Part shown: positions 41,403 through 52,527 of the stretch, one piece after another | Numbering within the stretch: the first letter of the stretch is position 1 | How the letters are laid out: each line of letters starts with the position of its first letter | Assembly: GCA_037447655.1 (NCBI GenBank) | Contig: JBBHKE010002482.1 | Span: 37,489-101,488 of the forward strand | Source: Zygnema cylindricum | Taxonomy: Eukaryota > Streptophyta > Zygnematophyceae > Zygnematales > Zygnemataceae | Length of the DNA: 64,000 nucleotides | Direction: 5' to 3' | Translations under genes and position numbers: made by a program | The notes under the pieces: generated by a model | The model's database searches: none | The model's input: the letters and a program-made list of their open reading frames with translations, nothing else | What the model was told of the DNA's origin: nothing

Positions 41403-42571
41403 TGTTGAAATTGTTGTATTTTTTAGGTCTTAATAAAGGAAAATGAATAAGACTAAGTCAGCAAAGGCAGCCTGCCTCTCTCACCACTCTCTAAACCCCC
41501 ACACTTGTCGCAGTCACTGAAGATTGGAGAGGAAGCTAGAGCCATGGCTACCCATGCTGCCGAGAGAGAGAGACAGGCTGTAGTATTTGGTAGGTTTACG
41601 AAAAGTGTGTTGAGGGACCTAGGTGTTGATCCTGGTACCTGCCGTCCGTCAAGAATTTAGTAGCCGGTACCTTTATCCTGCAGTCTAGGACTAGTGCTAG
41701 ATCATGTAAGGTACGATAAATGTATATACACGAACATTTAGACTAATTCATTTAACAAGATAGTAAAACATAGATACAGTTTGTATTGTACGAACTACGG
41801 ATTGTCTCGAGACGGATATCGCACATTTGTTGCAAATGTGAAACAAATACCGCACAATTATCTAGATGGTCAATTTTATATGTCGGTCTTCATCGAACGG
41901 CCGTGGTGCAAGCCGAGATTCCGAAGTGGGCGACTTGGCTTTTTCCGGATGACACGTGGCAAGATTCGAGAGGATCGCGGGATCTCTGCAACGGGAGATG
42001 ACAATTCTAAATGTGACAAATGTCACATTATAGCGATGTCGTACATGGACCGTACAGAAAGTACGCCGGTACCTGTACTTTCTTGTACAATACAATCTTA
42101 CGATTGGTCTGTACATTAGTACTAGGGGGCTTAGAGAAGGATTTTGGGACTTAGAATAATTTTGGTAGGTAATCGCCTTTCTCCAGAGAGCACCTATGTA
42201 AATAGGCAAACTTTGCCATTTTATTACAACTCACTCAGTGGACCATTTTCAGTGATTATTTTTGCTGCGAACTCACCAAAGTCCAGGCTACACAAGCGTA
42301 TATTCGGTCAAAGTTTTTGCTAGCCAAGGTGGCTGCATTTCTAATGGAAAGTCAAAGTGGGTGAATGTGTCCAAAACTCATATTCTAACTTTGCATTCTG
42401 TGGTGGAATTGAGCACACCGAAAGTCTTATTTCATAGGGGTGAAGTTGTCGCGTGGTTTTGATTGTGAAAGGGTCAATCATTTGGGATTGTATCAACTGG
42501 AGTCGGCACTATCTAGATAAGCTTCTTGTGAGCTGCCTACTTTGAGGACCAATAAAGGTCTTAGAGTTACA
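41403..42571 (+). repeat. 3' LTR of copia-4
   Basis: It starts TGTTGAAATTGTTG and ends CTTAGAGTTACA. Conserved words shared with copia-1 are CACTTGTCGCAGTCACTGA, GAGCCATGGCTACC and the hairpin region near 41817-41860. It is 1.17 kb. Confidence 0.88.
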
Positions 42572-43090
42572 AGTAGCGGAGGCAATGATGAGTTCATCGA
42601 TATAACACCTAGCAAACTTACAACCTCCAAAAATCGAGTCCATGAATTTTTGAAGTATAGCTAGAGCATTTTTCAATTCGAACGACATTACGACCCATTC
42701 CTATCGGCCGTCTATCCCCAAAAGGCAATTTTATGCCGGTCTTTTTCCTCTATCTGAATTTGATTGAATCGTCTACAGAGGTCAAGGGTACTTAAAACTT
42801 TTGTCCCGCCTACGTGGTCAATTATTTCCTCGAGGAGGGGCATAAGATGACAATCTTGAACGGTCGTAGCATTTAGTTTACGATAATTACGCCACATTTA
42901 ACTTTCAGTAAAATTCCCTTGGAAACCTTTTTCTGAGGCATGACGGTTAGAGCTGGAAAGGTGGAGTCTGATCGATAAATTGGGCCAACTTCCTCTAGCT
43001 CAACACATCGTTTGTCGACCGTTTCCCATTCGGTTTATGAAAAACAATGTTTTGGTTTAAATATTAGGAGGTCATCTGCGAGATCTATCG
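42572..43090 (-). pseudogene. gypsy-4 reverse transcriptase fragment
   Basis: Pieces in three frames show NYRKLNATTVQD, VLSTLDLCRRFNQIQI, FELKNALAILQKFMDSIF and CYIDELI. The gypsy order is right but YIDD is YIDE and several stops intervene. It ends at the copia-4 LTR border (42571/42572). Confidence 0.88.
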
Positions 43091-43553
43091 ACATCTTATA
43101 AGCGGTGTGTCGACCCAAATCGTTCATTGAAAAAGCAAAGGCATCGACATTCCATAAAACTACATCGATCAGTATTTCTTGTTCAACCTTTGTTAAATTG
43201 GTGCCAAATTTCTATTTTGGAGCATCGAGATTCTCAGTTTTCATGGCCTCTATGGCTTGTTCAAAGGCCATCTACAATAAGTGTTTGTCCTAACTCGTAA
43301 GCCATAGGTGTCTATTTAAGGCAGTTAACCAAATGATTTCAGCTGCGTGTTGAAAAAGAAGCAGTCCAATGAGGAGTCGGTGGATTATGCTTGGAACATG
43401 CAGACTGGACAGCCGTGTATGCAAGGATAAACCATGACATATGTCTAGGATTGAGGAAATCGTAGATAGAGATTTCCAGAACTGGTGGAATTGGAGAAGG
43501 AAAGAGGAAAAATTGAAATGTGGTCCCTTTGAGAGTGGGACGGAATGATTTAC
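43091..43553. other. gypsy-4 spacer between methyltransferase and polymerase
   Basis: About 460 bases. The minus-strand frames are broken, and I see no recognisable domain. By position it should encode the linker and the start of reverse transcriptase. Confidence 0.5.
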
Positions 43554-44590
43554 TTAGTGATGCATTCCCCCCCTTGCTGGTTGAGACGAATGTGCCAAAG
43601 AGTCGAGACCAGCTGCAAACCCAACACCTAAAACAAAAGACAAAGACTGCACGTCTATAACACGACCTAATAAAGTGCATCTTTGACGTTCTGTAAGACC
43701 AAGAGCGGTTGTACTTCCAAGGATGAAATGCAGGTGGTGTTCTTGCTCTGTAGAGGTAGGCTCTTCGAGCTCACCGGTATGAATGTTTCGGAGCATGCCA
43801 GGACCGTCATTAGAGAATGCATGCGAATGTGGGTAAAAAACTAAGGTAGGAAAAACCTTGAGAGGTTGACCCGCGACAATGATATTGAAATTAGGGGGAC
43901 AGTCTTTTTGAATGCAAGGTTGCACCTTATGGAAAGGAAGAAGGGCAACCTGAATATCTGTAGGAGGAGAATAAACTGACACGTTAGCCTCACGGAGTCG
44001 ACCAATATCAATCAAGTTCGTCCATTTAGAGCGAACTCGGTCCGCTAGTGAACCATAACGAGCAGCGTCAATAATAAGGTGACAACTAACTAATTGTTCA
44101 ATCCGTTGATAATCAGCCAAGACCGTGGGTCTTGGATCGTGATAGAGCGCGACATTTTCCATGATATATCCCGTAGGATGTTCTAAAGTTTGTAGGAAAT
44201 GCAGGATGCGAACCAATTCAAAAAATAATTTGGTGCGGGGATTGACCAAACCGAGACCTTTCCCAACCCGCAACATTCCCTGGCACTCCTGTCCGCCAAA
44301 AACTAGATAGATTGGACCAATATCTAATAAGTGATGGTTGCCCACAATCTGGATGTCTTGTGGGAGGGCAGTATGCATATGCTCGTACGCGGATTTGGTA
44401 ACAAATGCGGGTATTGGGAATGCAACATATTAGAATGATGTACTTCTGCTTTCCGTGATAAAGGATCAATCTCGACAGAATAATAAAATTAGATTAATAA
44501 TAAATTTCGCAGACAATAAATGAGGGAAGTGCCAATTCCAGCGAAGAGGTCCAAAATCACTAATCCATTTGGATAAGGTCTTAATTGGAA
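43554..44590 (-). pseudogene. gypsy-4 DNMT3-like methyltransferase domain
   Basis: Motif I ILDLFAGIGTSL is on the minus strand near 44530-44560, and SVEIDP (motif II) near 44465. Both lie before a frame change near 44390. The long open piece has motif IV FGGQECQGM with the catalytic Cys at 44283-44285 but Glu in place of the usual Pro before it. RTKLFFELVRIL follows, then MENV (motif VI, about 44151-44159) and SLADRVRSKWTNL (motif VIII, with Asp in place of His). RQRCTLLGRVIDV represents the C-terminal motif. The LFFE-(F/L)VRIL segment is typical of the DNMT3 family. One stop and one shift disable this copy. Confidence 0.88.
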
Positions 44591-44596
44591 CGAATT

Positions 44597-44999
44597 CTAA
44601 TTAATGGGAAGAAACTCAGACAAGTCTGTAGGGATTACGTTTGGAGGCGAGACTGGAGAAAGTGGAATTGACGAGGTTTGGTTATAGATGCGATCATAAT
44701 CCCTGGTATCTATAAGAAATCTTGGGTCACTAAAAATTTCTGGCAAGTAAGAACTATCGGGCATAATTTCTTCTGCTGACAATGAATAAAGTATTTCGGC
44801 CCCTATAAAATTCCATGAAAATGAAGGTATAAAAGTGGTCGAATGCGCCATAACACGCATGGGTTTACTAGCGGAAATTCGCAAAATGCAGATATATTGT
44901 TCTAGAAAGTTAGTGGGCTTATAACATAATGTCTGATCATGCATGTCAGCTCCACTCCCTACACGAAATATAACGTCCTGTCCCACTAGGCACTCATAG
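44597..44999 (-). CDS. gypsy-4 linker of unknown function
   Basis: An open frame of 129 residues (44597-44986) begins MGQDVIFRVGSGADMHD and contains DPRFLIDTRDYDRIYN. I do not recognise the fold. It follows the protease frame closely (gap of 13 bases), so it is probably the C-terminal part of protease or a spacer before the methyltransferase. Confidence 0.5.
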
Positions 45000-45584
45000 T
45001 CAGTACATTATTTTAGTGACTAGAGCGTGAAACGAGATCTCTACAAAATCCGTGTCTGTTCCATTCTGAAACCGAAAAACAAGCGGTTCCTTAGTGATTC
45101 CTAAGACTGGCTCGGTTGAACACGCGGATGTTAACATGCGAGTCGTAGTAGGTTTAAGCTTGTCCGAAGTTAGACCAAGCTTGAGTGCAAAGTTAGAGCC
45201 CAATATCACCAGCTTTGCACCCGTATCCATGAGGGGCAGAGAAGGGGTTATACCATTGATCAACAAAGAACCCTTCGCGTTATCCAAAAAACTGATTTGA
45301 GGATCGATGAAATTTTCCTCCTCCACGGAAATAGGCTGAATAGCAGCAAGATTTTCGTGCAGTTCCAGTGCTTGTAAAGCGGCAACTACAGCTGAGCTAT
45401 CGGAGGTAGAAGAGAGTTTTTGAGTGTCAAAAATTATAGTGGATAGAATGCACAAGAGTTCTTTCACGCGATGTGTTTCATGTATGGTTTGATCCACTAT
45501 GTTGAAAGCTTCAGCCGCGATGGCTGAAGCGGTTTCGTGCATGGTTTGAGAAGGTTCTTTAGTAATAGATAACGGAATACGCAT
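45000..45584 (-). CDS. gypsy-4 aspartic protease region
   Basis: In the 194-residue frame, SLPLMDTGAKLVILG is the retropepsin active site (DTGA). The preceding ~110 residues are a helical linker after Gag. Gag and this frame are separated by a stop near 45620. It is placed between nucleocapsid and methyltransferase, as in gypsy-1. Confidence 0.8.
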   Translation of the reverse strand: MRIPLSITKEPSQTMHETASAIAAEAFNIVDQTIHETHRVKELLCILSTIIFDTQKLSSTSDSSAVVAALQALELHENLAAIQPISVEEENFIDPQISFLDNAKGSLLINGITPSLPLMDTGAKLVILGSNFALKLGLTSDKLKPTTTRMLTSACSTEPVLGITKEPLVFRFQNGTDTDFVEISFHALVTKIMY

Positions 45585-45589
45585 GTTAG

Positions 45590-47134
45590 GATTTTTACCG
45601 TTATGGTTGTGATCGGTTTAACCTTTATCGAACGTAGCCTCTCGTTGTTGGACGATGGAATCTCGTAAGATTTGACCTGCCAACGTGGGCATGTGTACAA
45701 CGATGCGAGCCATGCCTCTAAATTGTGCCTTTATTTGAGCCATTAAGGCTGCAAACTGCTTTTTTATCATGACCGCCATTTGCTCTTGCATTTCCAAAAG
45801 TTCTCTATCTCTTCCAGATACCTTAGGGGAGTGGTGTCTTTTTCAGGTTATTTAACCGTTTCAACTGGTCTTGCGGATCGAACGGAAATACTGCCACTCC
45901 TAATTCGGTAATGATAAAAAAATTGGGGGTTCTTTATATGACAACGTTGGACATAATGTCTTGTTTGCTTGCAATGTGTACATGTATCTGTTTTGTCTGG
46001 ACACATACGGGCATCATGCCCCGTTTTCCCACATGAAAAACATGATTTTTTTTCGGGAGGAATTGGTGGGGTTCCCATGGCCGAGACCTTAAGAGGTCGG
46101 TTGTCAGGACAAGGATTGTTCCATGGTGGAACAATCAATTTTTTTGGGACTGTTTTAGAATGGTCATGGGCTTCCCACCAACAATTTTGCATTTCATATT
46201 CCACAGCATGCTGGACGGCTTGATCGAAAGTGAACTTCAAGCCGTAGATTTGAGTCAAGTGACTCAAGATAAATTTATTAACCTAACTTGGAAACTGTCC
46301 TACAAATTCTTGGATTGCTTCAGCATCCGACATCAAGTTCGGCAATGCTTCACGAAGAGCTTCCATACAAGCACGCATTGCAGGGGAGGTCTCTTGTGAT
46401 TGCCGTTCAAAGTTTGTCAACTCACGAACTTGGTCAGGGTTTTACATACAGTATTTGGCTTACAACATTTCAAACATGACAAAGAGCGGATCTAGTATAG
46501 GGATTGTCATCGCTGGTCGTGTCGGGATTCTAGCACGTGCGGCTATGGCAAACTGTTGACCTATATTCGCAACTATTGTTGTAATAACATCGCCGTTGAG
46601 ATCAAGGACTGCCGAGATAGCCGGTCGATAAAGAGTTTATGGTTGTCCTATAATAGCAAGACTCCTAGTGAAAGTTGGAGAAAACGACGTCATCGCAAGT
46701 ACGAAATCACACTTGCAAGAATAAAGAGTAAGGGCCGAACCGCGAAGGTAACGACCTAAAAGAGAAAAAGCAAAAACTAGGTCAAATTGATCTTGGAATT
46801 GCAATGCAAGATCGCGCATTTCGGTATCAAATAACATATGGAAATGAGATAGGGTCATTGTGTCCTTCATTCATGAAAAACAAAAATGAAGCCGAACCCT
46901 TCCCTCGGATGTGAAAGCCATTTCCACTAATGGAACGAGTGGGTCTAGTAATGAATTTGTAAGTTGCGGAAACCTAAAAGATAATAAATTGGAATCCGAA
47001 TTGTCAAGGGAATTGTGGTCAGATTCTTCCTCAAAAAGTGTGGAAAAGATTGATGATAAAGAAGATACTAAAGTGAGAGACGATCGGATAGAAGGGGAAA
47101 TTTGACCTGAGATATCCTGGGAAGGATGGTCCAA
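45590..47134 (-). pseudogene. gypsy-4 gag, fragmented
   Basis: Starting at ATG 47134 (MDHPSQDISG), pieces in different frames cover a Ser-rich N-terminus, a capsid-like stretch (FQDQFDLVFAFSLLGRYLRG; about 46660-46830) and a nucleocapsid with two knuckles, CFSCGKTGHDARMC and CTHCKQTRHYVQRC (about 45960-46050). The usual capsid core lies between, but stops break it. The start is the first ATG of the series and is uncertain. Confidence 0.78.
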
Positions 47135-47990
47135 AATACTAGGTAAGTCAGATGGTCTTGATTCTGTAGGCCTAAAAAAGGCTGACGATCAGGTAGTTCC
47201 GAAAAGATAATCGAGATTATCCCAATCGGTGGGCATAAAATATGATAAAACTAAATGACGACCAAAGAGCAATATCGATCTATACGAGATGCTTTAAATG
47301 CCAAGCCACACCACTCTCTTGTCTAATCAGCCAATCAATCTCTAACTGGGCCTCGATGGCCAAATCTATCATGAAGCCGAATTACCAAAACTTGTGACCC
47401 TGCAAACAAAGGGACAAGGCCGAAGGGCTAGATCTATAAAGGTAAAAAAACTTACGATCAAAGCACTCACAAGTGCAGATCTACAGCAAAACACATTGCA
47501 CAAAAAGAACTAACCAATGCCACCAACGGCAAGATATAAGAAATAAATCCAACACCAAGGAAAACAGACTCAGCCAATGCCACTTAGGGCCAGATAGCAA
47601 GCATAGAAAGCTGGAAAAATGCAATGCTCAACGTGAGTGGATTTGAGCAAATCCTCTCTTATCTCGTTCCCTCTAACGATGAACCAACTATCATAAGATG
47701 CTCTTTTACGCGCAAAATATTGTGATACTTACATAACACTTTTAACAATCTGGTGATTGTCAAAAGTGAACTGCAAGTGATTGCTACAGCTGGAGATTTA
47801 CAAAACTATTAATTGAATTTGCTTCATTTTTTTCGCTCCCCGCGAAATACGGAAGTCAATCGGCCACCTCGTATATAAATTTGGGTACGGGAGAAAAATG
47901 CAGCACACACAAACAGAAGAAAAGTTAGGGTGGAAAATAGTACACCAAAACAACGCAATATCCAAGAATTTGGCAACAATCTTAAGCAAT
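47135..47990. other. Unassigned stretch, possible gypsy-4 leader
   Basis: No gene is visible. By position it should hold the gypsy-4 leader and LTR, but no second copy exists in the window to confirm this. It includes an AT-rich part and the hairpin at 47737-47768. Confidence 0.4.
47737..47768. repeat. 14-base-pair hairpin
   Basis: CACTTTTAACAATC and GATTGTCAAAAGTG pair at 13 of 14 positions around a TGGT loop. It may be part of a leader or terminal structure. Confidence 0.6.
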
Positions 47991-48345
47991 GTTAAAAATT
48001 GATTGGACAAGTGTGAAATTGAAAAAAGTGTTTGTAAATAGGAATAAATGTGTTACAATTTCGACTAAATGTGCACAAATTGGAAGTAGTGTGCAGCAAC
48101 TTGCTCGAAATGTGCAGAAATTTCAGAATTTATGCAGTAATGTGCACAAATGTGCAAAAATTGCAATAAATGTGTAGAATTTTTCTAATGTTATACAATG
48201 ATTGCAAGTATGACCAAACGTCTAACAATGTATGATCAAACTGACACAATGTTAGTAAATATAGATGAAAATGTGAAGAAATGTTTAAAAAATTGCATCA
48301 ATTGCGCAAAATGTTCGACAATGTTGACCAATGTCGAGAAAATGT
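47990..48345. repeat. Degenerate AATGTGCA-type repeat
   Basis: Words such as AATGTGCA, AATGTG, ACAATGTT recur every 10-25 bases without a fixed period. The composition resembles the NAATG hexamer array at 60787-63828, but the period is lost. Confidence 0.5.
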
Positions 48346-49544
48346 GATTATTACATATATATATTTTTTCTTTTTAAACAAAAACAAGAGAGAGGATAAA
48401 AGACAATTTTCAAGTGCATGAATACTAAGCCGATGGATGGCCACTAGGCGCCACGATCTATTTATATTCTTTGCGAAGTAATCCTATCGAAGACAATCTG
48501 AATTTAGACTTATAGACAATAAATCAAAATAGAAACAACTTAGACGGAAGAAAAAACAGAAAATGATAAATGCAAAACAGTTATGAGGTTTGAGACAACC
48601 AAACTCAAAAGATACGCATAAGCCAAATAGAAATAAATACATTATCACAAGCAATAAAAACAACAAAACGATATTCCCAACATGCATCTTCCACACTAAT
48701 TCAAGTATAGCCACAGTCGAGGAAAAAAGTTTGTGTTATAAGGACCCAATTAAAATCCACTCAAACGGACGAAAAGAGTTGAAAGGAAACCGTGTTAAGC
48801 TGTCCGAACAATTTTACAAAAAAAAAGATGGCTGGAAAAAATCTTCAATATTGAAAATATAATTCTTTCACTTGAAAATTGTGTACAAGAAATCATCTAA
48901 AATCAACTAAGTATCAAGGCCTACGCCTAGCAAAACTAAGCCAATAAGATCACAGCGTGCTATGTAAGTATTTGCGTCTAGTTTGGATTCAGCCAATATG
49001 TGGTCGGAATCCTATGTTCTGCGTTACAGAATCTATAACCTACGGATTAAAACCCATCATATCTATATGTGAATGCGTGAACCTCCAAATAGTTCACGAC
49101 TTAACTTTGTCCAATCACGTCGCTTTGTCATAACTGACAGTCGGCTCGTCTGTACGGCGCGTCGACGGTCAGGATGTTACGTTTCGAACTAACTATATTC
49201 CGCATCGACGGCCGAGATGCTCCCTCACGCGAAACAATCGAATTTGTCGTCAACAAAAATTCCAGAGATGCAGGTACGGTAAGATTACATGTACGGACGC
49301 GAACGCAAAAATAAGTCGTCGGCGAAAATTTCGGGCAACCTAATTAGGTACGGTCCAACTCGTTGTCGGCGGAAATTACGGGCAACATAAGTATGTACGG
49401 TCGTCGCAAACACGAAATGTAAGTATGTACAGTCCTGCGAAACCCACAAAATATATAAACAGAAATTAGTGTGGCGGTCGCCCATCCTAATACTTAAATA
49501 TACCAAGAAAAATGCCCGACAAGATGCGACATGACAGAGGGTAG
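48346..49544. other. Unassigned AT-rich DNA
   Basis: There is no convincing gene; open frames here have no similarity that I can recognise. GTACGG-type words at 49270-49440 recall copia LTR composition and may be the remains of the 3' LTR of copia-6, but the ends cannot be set. Confidence 0.45.
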
Positions 49545-50445
49545 AACTTGTTGCCATATATTCTGACTCCATCGTTGACTGGGCCATGAACATTTGATGT
49601 TTGTTGCTCTAGCAGCAAGTTCCATTTCCAATATGTAAAACAAATCTGATAATTGATTTCCTGGTAGGCATGTCGCCATAGCTAACATCGCCCCAAGTCT
49701 GCAGCTTGACTTCTCCTCTTTCAACGACAATATTGAGATTCCTATTTCCTGCCAGGTATCTCATAACTTTTTTTGCAGCTTCCCAGTCTGCCTTTTTCTG
49801 ATTCTGCGGACTTCTACTTAAAGCGCCAACAGTAGCTGCAATATCGGGCAATGTACAGTTGATAAAATAAATAAGGCTTCCTACCACCTGTCTGTATGGT
49901 TTTGAAGCCATAAATCCTCCTCCCCTGACTCTAGACTCTCACTAATAATAATACTTGAATCACAATCACTTCTTTCTAAGTTTTGACTGAATTCTATGGG
50001 AGTTATACATCCTTTAACTTCTTTTATTTTAAACTTTTCCAACATGTAACCTATTGAAATTCTGTGGTCTCCATTGACCCACAGAATGAGCAGCCTATGT
50101 AAAGCCTCTAGGATAATATTTGCCCTTTCTACTTTCCCGCTGAATAAGCGCCACCCAGGCACACAAATATTCTGACCACTCTCAAATCTAGATTTTAAGG
50201 CTTCCTTAATACGGTTTATTTCATTCATGGATTTGCTGATAAGCAGCAAATCATCTACATATGCAGCAATATAGATTATTCCATCTTCGCCCTACATAAC
50301 ATAATTAGAATGATCATAACTAATTTTTTTTAAAACCTAGTCCAGTTAGGAATTCATCCAACTTCAGGTTCCATTGTCTAGGGGCTTGTTTCAGTCCATA
50401 CAAAGATTTCATCAATTTACATACTAGTTTCTTCTTCCCTTTCTT
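49545..50445 (-). pseudogene. copia-6 reverse transcriptase C-terminal half and start of RNase H
   Basis: Recognisable blocks are [13 protein letters not shown] (about 50345-50400), AAYVDDLLLISKSM (YVDD near 50253), MLEKFKIKEVKGCITPIEF, YRQVVGSLIYFINCTLPDIAA and STMESEYMATSS. The segment between KSRFE and YMLEKF (about 50055-50190) is replaced by sequence resembling the end of a copia LTR, which keeps the frame open. RNase H is cut after the EYMA motif near 49545. Confidence 0.85.
50055..50190 (-). other. LTR-derived segment inside copia-6 reverse transcriptase
   Basis: Read in frame it gives NICVPGWRLF and ANIILEALH, matching translations of the copia LTR ends (for example CMPGWLLFLL and VILEASW near 12880-12960). 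It stands where the KDMGEARYILGIQ block should be. Confidence 0.6.
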
Positions 50446-51186
50446 TGTTGAGAAAGTAATCCTAAGTTAGTTCAGAAGATAGCGCATTAAAGGGAGAGAG
50501 CGCAGTGGCGCAATGGAGAAGCACAGTGCAGAAGTGCAAAGTGGAATAACTTTCTTGTTAAATAGTTAAATCGAGAACGCGACCAGACGATCTTTATCTA
50601 CAGAGAAAGAGCTTTCGAACGAGCTATAGAGAGCAAGATTTGGATACGTAGATCAAACGTTACAGGCGTGCAAAGCAGAAGCTTCTAGAAGGTTCCACAG
50701 GAAACGGTATGGACTTTTCCGAGGTGGTTCCTAAGTGTTTCCTTGGAGTTTCGGGGACACGTCTAGTAGGTTCTTGTGACGTGGAGAGCCACGAGAAGGA
50801 CACTTGTCAATAAGTTAGAGCTAGAAATGTCTAGAATGTCTAGAAGGGTAGAGTAGAAAATAGTATATATGAAGTAGGAGAAGTAGACAAATCAATACAA
50901 TTGGAGAATTGGTTGTGACCATAGTTGAAGAGATAGTAAGAGTCCCTATAGTGAGAAAGCATTGTAACTCTGTGTGAGTTGAGATACAAAGATAAGTGAA
51001 GCCTTGTAAAGAGAACTTGGAGATAATAAAGTGATTCTTCTCGGAGAGGAAAAGTTGAGCAAGTGTGCTTTTACTTTGTGAGTGAATTCTTTGTGACTTC
51101 AAAAGATTCCTGAGTGACCTGTGAGAGAGTTTTTGCTTTGTGAAGCTAGATTGTTGCAACATGAGTGAGGCCCACAAAATTCAACA
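50446..51186 (+). repeat. 5' LTR of copia-5
   Basis: Starts TGTTGAGAAAGTAATCC and ends AAAATTCAACA. A gag ATG lies 26 bases before its end. It is unrelated to the copia-2 LTRs. Confidence 0.95.
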
Positions 51187-51463
51187 TGGTATCGGAGCAA
51201 ACGAAGCCATGAAGTTCTCCAAGTTTGCTGGAGCAAATTTCCACATATGGAAAGCGAAAATTAAGCAAGTGCTCAAGATGAAGAAACTATGGGGACACGT
51301 TGATGGAACCAACCCGGCACCGGCGGCACAAGACGAGCTTGTGGTGTGGCAAGGAAAGGAGGAAGAGGCCAAAGGTTACATTTTGTTGAGTCTTGACGAC
51401 ACTCAAGTATCCCACATTTTAGGATGCGATTCGGCAAAGGGGATGTGGGACACCTTGCTCTAG
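51161..51463 (+). pseudogene. copia-5 gag, N-terminal part
   Basis: The likely start is ATG 51161 inside the LTR (MSEAHKIQHGIGANEAMKF); a farther ATG at 51140 is also in frame. The domain resembles the copia Gag N-terminus (FSKFAGANFHIWKAKIKQVL, WDTLL). It stops at TAG 51461-51463. The same frame reopens immediately as VYEDSGTANVLQLKEKL, so a single nonsense codon divides gag. Confidence 0.9.
51187..51198 (+). promoter_or_regulatory. Initiator-Met primer-binding site of copia-5
   Basis: TGGTATCGGAGC, directly after the LTR, is one base from the plant consensus TGGTATCAGAGC complementary to the 3' end of initiator tRNA-Met. It is translated as part of gag. Confidence 0.9.
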
Positions 51464-52492
51464 GTGTATGAAGATAGTGGAACGGCAAATGTGTTGCAAT
51501 TAAAGGAGAAACTTGCCACCTTTAAGATGAAGGAGACGGACTCGATTCAAACACACGTGAATCGACTTAAGGAGCTTGCGGAGCAACTAACGGCGGTCGG
51601 AAAGAAACAAGACGAAGAAGACCTCGTGCTTACGTTATTGAGGAGCCTCCCAAGTGAATATAAAATGCTCGTGACGGCGTTAAAATCACAAGAGAAGTTA
51701 AAGTTGGAGTACGTCGTAAATCGGCTACTACAAGAGGAGCTCGACCTCAAGCATGGAGAAAGTGAGGAGTCGGGAGATTCGGCGCTTTTCACAAAAGGAC
51801 GCAAGAGCACTACTATGAGGAAGTGCTACAATTGCGGCAAAGCGGGTCACATGGCGAAGAATTGCCGACTATCGAAGAAGGCAAATGAGAGGCCGAAGGG
51901 AGGGAGCTCAACGGCATGCTACAATTGCGGAAAGGAGGGTCATCGAGCGTGTGAGTGCAAACACAAGAAAGGCAACGCGATGACCGTGGAACTTCAACAA
52001 GCAAATCTCGTGGAGAAGAAGGGAAGTTCAAGTGATTGGATTGTAGACTCGGGAGCAACGCATCATATGTGTAGTGAAAAGTCGTTGTTTGTAACTCTCA
52101 CTAAATTGGATACACCAAAAAGAATTATTGTTGCTAATAATGAGTCTTTAGAGGTAAATATGGAGGGTGATGTGAGAGTAGATTTACCCACGGGTAGAGG
52201 TATAAACCGAGTCACTTTGAAAAATGTGTTTTATACTCCGCAATTAAAGAAGAATTTATTTAGTGTGATCCATGCCGTGAAGTTTGGACATAAAGTTGTA
52301 TTTAAAGAGAAGTATAAGTGTGAGATTATTGAAGAGAGCACGGGTAGAGTAAAAGGTGAAGGAATAGCGGAAGGGAATTTATTTAAGTTAAGAGCAAGGA
52401 TACCAAGAGTGAGAGGGGGATCATTTATTGCCGAGGGAAATTCAAGTGAGTTAAAGTCCTTTAGTTATGGCATAAAAGGTTTGCGCATTTAG
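51464..52492 (+). pseudogene. copia-5 gag C-terminus, protease and start of integrase
   Basis: The frame continues Gag (UBN2-like helical part) and has two CCHC knuckles, CYNCGKAGHMAKNC (51824-51865) and CYNCGKEGHRACEC (51917-51958). The protease site WIVDSGATHHMC is near 52037-52075. It runs out of frame near 52460, where the expected WHKRFAHLGE of the pre-integrase region is found in another frame, followed by a TAG near 52503. Confidence 0.92.
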
Positions 52493-52527
52493 GAGAGGCC
52501 AACTTATAGAAGTTAATTGAGAAGAAA

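Larger units (their letters stand above)
40576..42571 (+). mobile_element. copia-4: degraded copia element, 3' part
   Basis: It has a remnant of the integrase/polymerase linker and RNase H followed by a complete, diverged LTR (41403-42571). The 5' part is missing, cut at gypsy-3. The LTR is related to those of copia-1 and copia-2. After the LTR, gypsy-4 reverse transcriptase follows directly, so copia-4 inserted into gypsy-4. Confidence 0.85.
42572..47134 (-). mobile_element. gypsy-4: second gypsy family with a methyltransferase, 5' part
   Basis: On the minus strand the order is gag, protease, an unassigned linker, DNMT3-like methyltransferase, then reverse transcriptase, cut after YIDE by the copia-4 LTR. 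The proteins are clearly different from gypsy-1 except in domain order. No flanking LTR could be identified with confidence upstream of 47134. Confidence 0.85.

Noticed and set aside
48484-48862. Small frames of 76 and 90 residues in AT-rich DNA
   Set aside because: No similarity, biased composition, and overlap on opposite strands; chance frames are likely.
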